Below are positions 1 through 5,032 of a stretch of DNA of 6,427 nucleotides, piece by piece. The notes under the pieces are model-generated. The model was given only the letters and a program-made list of their open reading frames with translations, had not been told where the DNA came from and did no database searches. The translations under genes and the position numbers were made by a program. Origin of the DNA: an uncultured Synergistia bacterium (GTDB taxonomy: Bacteria > Eremiobacterota > SpSt-956 > JAKJGF01); contig CALARM010000163.1 in assembly GCA_937888925.1 (NCBI GenBank), forward strand, positions 1 through 6,427. The letters are read 5' to 3'. Each line of letters starts with the position of its first letter. Within the stretch, counting starts at the first letter, position 1.

Positions 1-509
1 AGAAATTCAATTGGCTGTTCTATTGTAATAATATGATATTCTTTTTCCTGATTGATTAAATCTATCATTGATGCCAGGGTAGTGCTTTTACCGCATCCGT
101 TACTGCCTGTAACAAGTACAAGACCGCTCTCTTTTCTTGCAAGACTTTTTACGACGTGAGGCAAGTATAATTCATCAGGTACCGGTATTGCCTTTGGAAT
201 AACTCTCATAACAAGAGAATTTCCTTTGTTCTGCCTGAATATATTGGCTCTGAATCTTGCCAGGTCAGGCACATCAACACTGAAATCCAGTTCCCATGGG
301 ATTTCTCCGTAAAACTGCCCTTTTTGATAGCTTGTAGTCAAACGTTTTATTATTTCATCTACTTCTTCAGCAGTAAGAGGACTGTATTCTGTTTTTTCCA
401 GAACCCCATGAATTCTCATCATAGGCACTTCTCCTGAAGATACATGTAAATCAGAAGCTCCAAGTTCTATTGCATCTGTGAAAAATTTTAATTCTTTTAA
501 AAAATCCAT
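1..509 (-). CDS. PilT/PilU-like type IV pilus retraction ATPase, N-terminal part (runs off left edge)
   Basis: Partial gene read on the minus strand from ATG at 509-507; 169 codons are visible and the C-terminus is missing. The start is supported by AGGAG at 524-520, 10 bases upstream. The protein looks like the GspE/PilT secretion ATPase family, PilT branch. It opens MDFLKELKFF, followed by a GASDLHVSSGEVPMMRIHG block, the PilT N-terminal PAS-like signature. A later stretch, DFSVDVPDLARFRANIFRQ, is also typical of PilT. The Walker A loop GSNGCGKSTT lies at about residues 136-145. In the family this hexameric ATPase sits at the inner face of the membrane and powers pilus retraction. Two deviations are visible: Walker A is normally GPTGSGKSTT, and the Asp-box is EQPIEF instead of the usual EDPIE(Y/F). 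The Walker B and His-box lie outside the window. PilT, PilU and a divergent non-motility paralogue cannot be told apart here. No other pilus gene is present. Confidence 0.9.
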   Translation of the reverse strand, partial: MDFLKELKFFTDAIELGASDLHVSSGEVPMMRIHGVLEKTEYSPLTAEEVDEIIKRLTTSYQKGQFYGEIPWELDFSVDVPDLARFRANIFRQNKGNSLVMRVIPKAIPVPDELYLPHVVKSLARKESGLVLVTGSNGCGKSTTLASMIDLINQEKEYHIITIEQPIEF

Positions 510-519
510 ATTTCGTAAA

Positions 520-524
520 CTCCT
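520..524 (-). promoter_or_regulatory. Ribosome binding site of the PilT-like gene
   Basis: The minus strand reads AGGAG, 10 bases before the ATG at 509. It fixes the start of the PilT-like gene and lies 6 bases after the leader hairpin at 531-567. Confidence 0.7.
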
Positions 525-530
525 AAAATC

Positions 531-567
531 AGGGTACAGAATCACCATATCCCTGTATCTGAACCCT
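531..567 (-). promoter_or_regulatory. Leader stem-loop just upstream of the PilT-like ribosome binding site
   Basis: On the minus strand the arms are AGGGTTCAGA (567-558) and TCTGTACCCT (540-531). They give nine base pairs with one A/T-for-pair mismatch position, around a 17-base loop. A competing pairing, CAGGG with CCCTG (530-534 and 551-555), uses overlapping bases. The stem ends 6 bases before the AGGAG site and lies within the predicted roughly 110-base 5' leader. This could be a translational control structure or only an RNA-stabilising hairpin. It matches no riboswitch class that I recognise. Confidence 0.4.
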
Positions 568-626
568 TTAAATAACTATAAAACCAGACATTACGCCATA
601 AAAAATACACATTTATATATTTCTAA

Positions 627-655
627 ATTATACAGGAATTTTATTATTATTACAA
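627..655 (-). promoter_or_regulatory. Predicted sigma70-type promoter for the PilT-like gene
   Basis: On the minus strand, TTGTAA (655-650) is followed after exactly 17 bases by a perfect TATAAT (632-627). Transcription would start near 620, leaving a leader of about 110 bases before the ATG at 509. The hexamers and spacing equal those of the histidine kinase promoter at 1082-1110. Confidence 0.6.
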
Positions 656-672
656 GTTCTCACAGACAGTTA

Positions 673-701
673 TTGCTTATAAGTATTGACTGTGTTATAA
701 T
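673..701 (+). promoter_or_regulatory. Predicted extended -10 promoter for tatA
   Basis: TTGCTT (673-678) is followed after 17 bases by a perfect TATAAT (696-701). A TG one base upstream of the -10 (693-694) makes an extended -10. Transcription would start near 708, about 21 bases before the ribosome binding site. The promoter is divergent from the PilT-like promoter, with the two -35 boxes about 18 bases apart. Confidence 0.65.
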
Positions 702-728
702 GCAGAGGAGAAGTGAAGTATTGCTCAC

Positions 729-735
729 AAGGAGG
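729..735 (+). promoter_or_regulatory. Strong ribosome binding site deciding the tatA start
   Basis: AAGGAGG is a seven-base match to the 16S anti-Shine-Dalgarno sequence, 10 bases before ATG at 746. It favours that ATG over an upstream in-frame GTG at 713, which would put this site inside the coding region and has no such site of its own. Confidence 0.85.
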
Positions 736-745
736 ATTTTCTTTT

Positions 746-943
746 ATGTTACAACTGTTATCTTTCATTACGATGCCTGGCCCTACGGAATGGCTTATAA
801 TACTTGTCATAGCCCTGATAATTTTTGGGCCGGGGAAATTACCGGAAGTAGGAAAAGGCATAGGCAAAGCTCTGAGTGAATTCAAAAAAGCATCAAACGG
901 AGTAAAAGAAGAGATTTCTGTTACTCAGGAAAAAAACATCTGA
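746..943 (+). CDS. tatA: TatA-family twin-arginine translocase subunit
   Basis: Encodes 65 residues with the classic TatA plan. A short N-terminus carries PGPTEW, with Glu16 at the membrane entry where the family has a conserved polar residue. One transmembrane helix (about 17-27, LIILVIALIIF) follows, then the hinge FGPGKLPEVGKGIG and an amphipathic helix (KALSEFKKA, about 41-49). A short charged tail ends KEEISVTQEKNI. In the family, TatA oligomers form the part of the Tat translocon that lets folded proteins cross the cytoplasmic membrane after TatC has recognised their twin-arginine signals. The length fits TatA or TatE better than TatB, which is usually longer. No tatC or tatB is nearby, so the gene stands alone between a divergent pilT-like gene and a separately promoted histidine kinase. 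No convincing terminator follows it. Confidence 0.93.
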   Translation: MLQLLSFITMPGPTEWLIILVIALIIFGPGKLPEVGKGIGKALSEFKKASNGVKEEISVTQEKNI

Positions 944-977
944 TTTACTGATTTACCTCTGACGGGTTTAATCCCTG

Positions 978-995
978 CGCGTCACGCATCACGAT
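978..995. repeat. Heptamer-family intergenic repeat, copy 1
   Basis: The plus strand carries GCGTCAC (979-985) and GCATCAC (986-992) followed by GAT. Read on the minus strand these are GTGATGC and GTGACGC, the same heptamers as in copy 2 at 3467-3497 but in the opposite orientation. The segment is clearly more GC-rich than its AT-rich surroundings. Confidence 0.65.
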
Positions 996-1081
996 ATTGT
1001 TATCTATGAATAGTTATGAAACTAACTATAATTACCTGTACTCACTTTTATATATTATCTTCCCATTACATTACTTTACTA

Positions 1082-1110
1082 TTGTAAAATTCATCAAAAT
1101 ATTTTATAAT
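1082..1110 (+). promoter_or_regulatory. Predicted sigma70-type promoter for the histidine kinase
   Basis: TTGTAA (1082-1087) is followed after 17 bases by a perfect TATAAT (1105-1110). Transcription would start near 1117, giving a leader of about 80 AT-rich bases before the ATG at 1196. Apart from the repeat at 978-995 and a weak AT-rich inverted repeat at 1010-1029, the 944-1195 gap shows nothing else. Confidence 0.6.
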
Positions 1111-1195
1111 AATGATAAGTTATAATGAATTTTTTCATATATACTGAGAATGATTATTTTTACCTGCAGATTTTATTTTAAAGGGGAAATGTTCT

Positions 1196-3484
1196 ATGTT
1201 TTTTCCTGTTACAGAAGAAATATTTGAATTTATAACGGATCAATTAAGTGATTTTATTATTATCACAGATCTTGAAAGTAAGATAATAACAGTAAACAAA
1301 ACGCTTCTGGATTTATTGCCATGGAGCAGAGAAGATCTGATTGGTAAACCTCTCAGTATTATATTCGGAAAAGATGAAGATGTATTTCAAACAATGAAAT
1401 TTAACAGGCCACAGCTGGTGTCTATAGCTTCTCATAATCAGAAAATACCGGCTCAATTTTCTTCTTCTATAATGTTTGACAGAGACGATAATGCCAGAGG
1501 TATTCTCGTAGTAGGAAAGGATATGAGAGAAACCAGCAAACTCACTTCCAATATAGACAGGCTTAGAAAAAGTATAAAACAACATACGGAAGAAACAAAA
1601 ACAAAGATTTCTCTTCTGTCAGATGCTCTTGCAAGTGTAGGGGAAAGTGTTTTAATTACAGATGTATCCCAGAGAATAATCTTTTACAATAAAATGGCAG
1701 AAGAAACTTTCGGATTCAGGGCAATGGAATTGATGGGAAAAAGTCCGGAAATTCTCTATGAAACTTCAGATAGTAACAGCTTTAAAGGTAACTGGCATGG
1801 TGAAGTTATGGCGGTAAAAAAAACGGGGGAGAAATTTCCTGCTCTTCTTACTACATCTACTGTAACTAATAAAAATGGTATTACCACCGGTATTATAGGA
1901 GTTCTCCGTGATATAAGTGAAATAAGAGCGCTTGTAGAAAAACTCGAAGAAGCAGGTATAACTCTGGAAAAAAGAGTTCAATTAAGAACAGAAGAACTTG
2001 AAAAATCTAAAATTCTATGGGAAAAAACCTTTGATTCAATAGAAGACATGGTTTCCATACATAATACTGATGATAAAATATTAAGGGTAAATAAAGCAAT
2101 TACAAAAAAATTTAATAAAACTCATTCTGAACTTGAAGGTAAAGACTGCTGTTCACTTTTTGACCGGGAAGAACTATTTCCATGTTATGAAGTTAAAAAA
2201 TTAAAGAAAAGTGTTCAAAAGGAAATAAAAAGTGAAAAACTTGGTGGAACTTTTGTCATATCCGCATCTCCAATGTTTAACGAACATGGTGAAGTAGAAG
2301 GTATTATTCATATAGCAACTGATGTAACAAAAAGAAAAACCCTTGAAGAACAACTGATGCAATCTTCAAAAATGGCTGCAATAGGAACACTGGTGGCAGG
2401 AATTGCCCATGAACTGAACAATCCTTTAACGATTATTATGGGTTACTGTTATATGCTTTTAAATGACCCGTCTCTGGGAAATGAGTTTAAAGAGAGACTT
2501 AAAAAAGTCCAGGAACAATCCAACAGGGCAAAGAAAATAATTTATAATCTTTCTGTCTTTGGAAGAAGCCATAAATTAGAAAAGAGAAATGTAGATCTTC
2601 TGGAGTTAATAGAAAAGACTCTGGAATTGAGAAATTATGATCTGGAAAGAAAAGATATAGAAATTATAAGAAATTTTGAGGAAAATCTCCCATTTGTCTA
2701 TGTCGATGAAAATCAGATACAACAGGTGATTTTAAATATAATAAACAATGCCGTAGATGCTATTTTGAGTTTTAAAGATGAAGGTACTATAGAAATAAAC
2801 GTTACCAGAGACAATGATAAAATAAATTTAATCTTTTCAGATGACGGCGCCGGTATTGCTCCAGGACACATAAGTAAAATCTTTGATCCTTTTTATACAA
2901 CTAAAGAAGTCGGTAAAGGTACAGGCCTGGGTTTGAGCATATCCTATGGTATTATTAAAGAACATAACGGAGATATAAGTGTAAAAAGTGAGTGCGGGAA
3001 AGGCACTAACTTTACGATCACTTTGCCTGTCTCCAGATTAACGGAGATAGAAGAAAAAGAAGATGTAATATCAGAGTTAAAAGGAAACTCTCCCTCAGGG
3101 TCTATACTTGTAGTAGATGATGAAGCATTGATAGTAGATGTAATAATTTCTTCTCTCAAAAAACATGGCTATACGGTAAAAGGTGCTTTAGACGGGAAAA
3201 AGGCTATAGAACTGATTAAAGAAATGGATTTTGATGTAGTTATATCTGATTACAGGATGCCAAATCTGAGCGGAGAAAAACTCTACAGCACATTACTCGA
3301 AATTAAACCATCACTTTTAAAGAAATTAATCTATATTACAGGTGAAATTGTAGATGAGACAAACCTGGCTTTTATAAAGGAAAACGAACTACCTGTATTA
3401 CAGAAACCTTTTGATATAAATAAATTAATTGAAATAGTCAGTGATTTAATTCCTGATGTTCAGGACGTGATGCGTAATGCGTGA
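1196..3484 (+). CDS. Cytoplasmic hybrid histidine kinase: three PAS domains, HisKA, HATPase, receiver
   Basis: A 762-residue protein; ATG at 1196 follows AAGGGG (1181-1186) at a 9-base spacing. No signal peptide or membrane helix is visible, so it should sense an intracellular or diffusible cue. Domains in order: PAS1 about 8-110; PAS2 about 143-243; a predicted coiled coil about 243-275; PAS3 about 276-378, with Cys318, Cys319 and Cys330. HisKA has the phospho-acceptor His405 in GIAHELNNPL. The HATPase has its N-box near NIINNAVDAI (514-523), DDGAGIAP (549-556), FDPFYTT (563-569) and GKGTGLGLS (573-581). The receiver (about 636-757) has the acidic pair Asp641/Asp642, phospho-acceptor Asp685 in SDYRMPN, Thr715 and Lys737. 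All catalytic residues are intact. No HPt domain or output regulator is adjacent, so phosphate may pass to a distant partner or the receiver may tune the kinase. The last codons (758-762) and the stop come from a repeat element. Signal and target are unknown. Confidence 0.93.
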   Translation: MFFPVTEEIFEFITDQLSDFIIITDLESKIITVNKTLLDLLPWSREDLIGKPLSIIFGKDEDVFQTMKFNRPQLVSIASHNQKIPAQFSSSIMFDRDDNARGILVVGKDMRETSKLTSNIDRLRKSIKQHTEETKTKISLLSDALASVGESVLITDVSQRIIFYNKMAEETFGFRAMELMGKSPEILYETSDSNSFKGNWHGEVMAVKKTGEKFPALLTTSTVTNKNGITTGIIGVLRDISEIRALVEKLEEAGITLEKRVQLRTEELEKSKILWEKTFDSIEDMVSIHNTDDKILRVNKAITKKFNKTHSELEGKDCCSLFDREELFPCYEVKKLKKSVQKEIKSEKLGGTFVISASPMFNEHGEVEGIIHIATDVTKRKTLEEQLMQSSKMAAIGTLVAGIAHELNNPLTIIMGYCYMLLNDPSLGNEFKERLKKVQEQSNRAKKIIYNLSVFGRSHKLEKRNVDLLELIEKTLELRNYDLERKDIEIIRNFEENLPFVYVDENQIQQVILNIINNAVDAILSFKDEGTIEINVTRDNDKINLIFSDDGAGIAPGHISKIFDPFYTTKEVGKGTGLGLSISYGIIKEHNGDISVKSECGKGTNFTITLPVSRLTEIEEKEDVISELKGNSPSGSILVVDDEALIVDVIISSLKKHGYTVKGALDGKKAIELIKEMDFDVVISDYRMPNLSGEKLYSTLLEIKPSLLKKLIYITGEIVDETNLAFIKENELPVLQKPFDINKLIEIVSDLIPDVQDVMRNA

Positions 3485-3497
3485 TGCGTAATGCGTA
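3467..3497 (+). repeat. Heptamer-family tandem repeat, copy 2, overlapping the end of the histidine kinase gene
   Basis: Two exact tandem copies of the 14-mer GTGATGCGTAATGC (3467-3480 and 3481-3494) are followed by a partial GTA. Each 14-mer is itself GTGATGC plus GTAATGC, so the basic period is 7 bases. The first copy is in frame with the kinase: GTG is codon 758, and the TGA stop at 3482-3484 lies in the second copy. Confidence 0.85.
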
Positions 3498-3499
3498 TT

Positions 3500-3534
3500 T
3501 CAGGGCGTTTAATAAAACTCCCCTGATCATTTTT
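3500..3534 (+). terminator. Probable Rho-independent terminator of the histidine kinase gene
   Basis: TCAGGG (3500-3505) pairs with CCCTGA (3521-3526). A second four-pair stem, GTTT with AAAC, closes an AATA tetraloop beyond a small internal loop. A run of five T (3530-3534) follows after TCA. It begins 16 bases after the stop codon at 3484. The internal loop and the three-base gap before the T run make it moderate, not strong. Confidence 0.55.
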
Positions 3535-3594
3535 CACTGTTCACCCTTCTCATATAAATCCAATCTGCCTATCGTAGCGTCCACGAAATTTCAT

Positions 3595-3631
3595 AATCCC
3601 TGTCATAATTTTTCAAATAAAAAACAGGATT
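3595..3631. other. Second hairpin in the gap between the histidine kinase and the Ser/Thr kinase
   Basis: AATCCCTGT (3595-3603) pairs with ACAGGATT (3624-3631) as eight pairs with one bulged C. Inside it, TTTTT and AAAAA can pair and extend the stem. TTGTTTTTA follows at 3637-3645. It could be a back-up terminator or the remains of a small mobile repeat. The rest of the 3485-3739 gap holds repeat copies but no credible gene on either strand. Confidence 0.35.
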
Positions 3632-3687
3632 CCCCATTGTTTTTACCGAAATTAAGAAGTCAAGATCCGGTAATCAGATAAATTAAA

Positions 3688-3717
3688 TTGCTTCCTCCCG
3701 TGACGCGTCACGATAAC
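3688..3717 (+). promoter_or_regulatory. Weak candidate promoter for the kinase-permease operon
   Basis: TTGCTT (3688-3693) and GATAAC (3712-3717) are 18 bases apart, and the perfect palindrome at 3699-3712 fills almost all of the spacer. TTGCTT is the same -35 as in the tatA promoter. The -10 is a poor match, and the start near 3724 would leave only about 16 bases before the TTG start codon. A promoter elsewhere in the gap is also possible. Confidence 0.25.
3699..3712. repeat. Perfect 14-base palindrome, heptamer-family copy 3
   Basis: CGTGACGCGTCACG equals its own reverse complement. It contains the heptamer GTGACGC on both strands, overlapping at the centre, and so belongs with the repeats at 978-995 and 3467-3497. 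Like copy 1 it is followed directly by ATA. It lies 27 bases before the TTG start of the Ser/Thr kinase, where an operator could also sit. Confidence 0.7.
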
Positions 3718-3726
3718 AAACAGAAC

Positions 3727-3732
3727 AGGCGG
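3727..3732 (+). promoter_or_regulatory. Ribosome binding site deciding the TTG start of the Ser/Thr kinase
   Basis: AGGCGG lies 7 bases before TTG at 3740. The reading frame is closed upstream by TGA at 3701-3703, and the next in-frame ATG falls inside the glycine-rich loop, so TTG is the only sensible start. Confidence 0.65.
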
Positions 3733-3739
3733 TAAGATA

Positions 3740-5029
3740 TTGACGGAATTTTCACAGAACAAACCTCTGGCAGATGGAACAATACTGGAAAATAGATATA
3801 AAATCATATCACTTATAAAATCCGGTGGTATGGGAGCAGTTTATAGAGCTTCAGATGAAAAGCTGGACTGTATCTGTGCAATAAAAGAGCTTATCCCACC
3901 TTTTGGCGCCGGTAAAATCCAGGAGCAATCTGCTTTATGGTTTCAGAGGGAAGCAAAATTGCTTGCCAGACTCGACCATCCCAATCTTCCGAAAGTATTT
4001 GATTATTTTTTGAACAGTGACCGTTATTATCTTGTAATGACCTTTATTGACGGTGAAGATCTGGAAAACAAATTAAAAATGGAAGGTAATCCGGGATTTC
4101 CTGAAGAGAAAGTCATAGAATGGTCTACAGAAATTCTTAATTTACTCTGTTATCTTCACAATCAAAATCCTCCTGTCATATACAGGGATATAAAACCGGC
4201 AAATATTATGCTTCATAATGACGGAAGAATAATGCTCATAGATTTCGGCATAGCAAGGGTAATTTCTCAGAATGATACAGGGAAAACCGCCATAGGTACA
4301 GGCGGATTTGCTCCGGTAGAACAGTGCAGAGGTAAAGCAGAAGCAAGATCCGACATATACAGTCTGGGTGGCACAATGCACTGTCTTCTTACAGGAATTG
4401 AGCCACTGCCTTTTAAATTTGAACCGGTAAGAGACCTGGTTCCCTCCGTATCGCCAGATTTAGAAAAAATCATTATAAAAACCTTAAAAGATAATTTAAA
4501 TGAAAGGTTTTCTACTGCCGGAGAAATGCTCCTGGCCATAGAGAAGATTTCTAAAAAGCATAAAAAAAAGAAAAGGGAAGATAAACAATTACCGGGGATT
4601 TATAAAAAAGAAAAATTGGTAAAAAAATCCGGTCAAGATATAATAGACAGAATCGTCTATGAAGATGAAGATGTTATCCTGACAGGGACTCAGTTGATTA
4701 TTCAGGAAAATGAATATAATCTATGTGAAATAGATTCAGTTAAAGTAAAAAGAGAAATGGACAGAAGATATTTGATAACAAATGGTTGTATAGCATTTGC
4801 AATGTTTATAAGTATCTTTTTTCTTCTGGAAGCTATTATTGCTACGGAAGCAGGTTTATTCATACTGATTTTCATAGGAATTTTATATGTAATTTTACTT
4901 ATAATGGTAAGAGATTACAATTATATTCTTCTTATAATTAAAGGCTCCGATGAGATAAAAGCCTTTATGTCCAAAGACAGAAAATACATGGACAATCTTT
5001 TAGATAAGATAAATGAGGTTCTAAAATAA
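3740..5029 (+). CDS. Eukaryotic-type Ser/Thr protein kinase with a C-terminal two-helix membrane domain
   Basis: A 429-residue protein starting at TTG. The kinase domain spans about 20-270 and looks active. It has the glycine loop SGGMGAVY (28-35), ATP-anchoring Lys49 in CAIKEL, helix-C Glu71, and the catalytic loop YRDIKPANIM (Asp150, Lys152, Asn155). It also has DFG at 168-170, the P+1 segment GTGGFAPVEQ (186-195), SDIYSLG (204-210) and Arg257. A lysine-rich linker (272-296) leads to a small soluble segment (about 297-345), two predicted membrane helices (about 347-366 and 371-390) and a 39-residue cytosolic tail. The tail pattern (YNYILLIIKGSDEIKAFMS, then a helix ending INEVLK) resembles the DUF6232-type membrane domain; this match is from memory and tentative. 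The topology puts kinase and tail in the cytoplasm with only a short external turn, so there is no large extracellular sensor such as PASTA repeats. The stop is 3 bases before the permease start, indicating one operon. Confidence 0.92.
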   Translation: MTEFSQNKPLADGTILENRYKIISLIKSGGMGAVYRASDEKLDCICAIKELIPPFGAGKIQEQSALWFQREAKLLARLDHPNLPKVFDYFLNSDRYYLVMTFIDGEDLENKLKMEGNPGFPEEKVIEWSTEILNLLCYLHNQNPPVIYRDIKPANIMLHNDGRIMLIDFGIARVISQNDTGKTAIGTGGFAPVEQCRGKAEARSDIYSLGGTMHCLLTGIEPLPFKFEPVRDLVPSVSPDLEKIIIKTLKDNLNERFSTAGEMLLAIEKISKKHKKKKREDKQLPGIYKKEKLVKKSGQDIIDRIVYEDEDVILTGTQLIIQENEYNLCEIDSVKVKREMDRRYLITNGCIAFAMFISIFFLLEAIIATEAGLFILIFIGILYVILLIMVRDYNYILLIIKGSDEIKAFMSKDRKYMDNLLDKINEVLK

Positions 5030-5032
5030 ATT

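Noticed and set aside
510..620. Cyclic-di-GMP riboswitch in the leader of the PilT-like gene
   Set aside because: Such switches often precede pilus genes, but the conserved GEMM core and tetraloop receptor sequences are absent from this AT-rich leader.
686..691. TTGACT as the -35 box of the tatA promoter
   Set aside because: It is only 4 bases from the TATAAT at 696-701, so it cannot pair with it. TTGCTT at 673-678 has the correct 17-base spacing.
478..879. Plus-strand open frame of 133 codons across the pilT-like start and tatA
   Set aside because: It runs antisense through the PilT-like N-terminus, across both promoters and out of frame through tatA. It has no ribosome binding site and a low-complexity, unfamily-like protein.
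1010..1029. Inverted repeat ATAGTT/AACTAT after tatA as a terminator
   Set aside because: The six-pair stem is AT-rich, with an eight-base loop and no T run after it, so it is too weak to call.
1121..1126. A second TATAAT upstream of the histidine kinase
   Set aside because: No -35-like sequence lies 16-18 bases upstream. The TATAAT at 1105-1110 has one at the ideal distance.
3467..3497. CRISPR-like array
   Set aside because: The repeat units are only 7 or 14 bases, directly abutting with no spacers, and no cas gene is present.
3481..3681. Plus-strand open frame of 66 codons after the histidine kinase
   Set aside because: It begins inside the tandem repeat and crosses a terminator hairpin. 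It has no ribosome binding site, and its composition looks like translated non-coding DNA.
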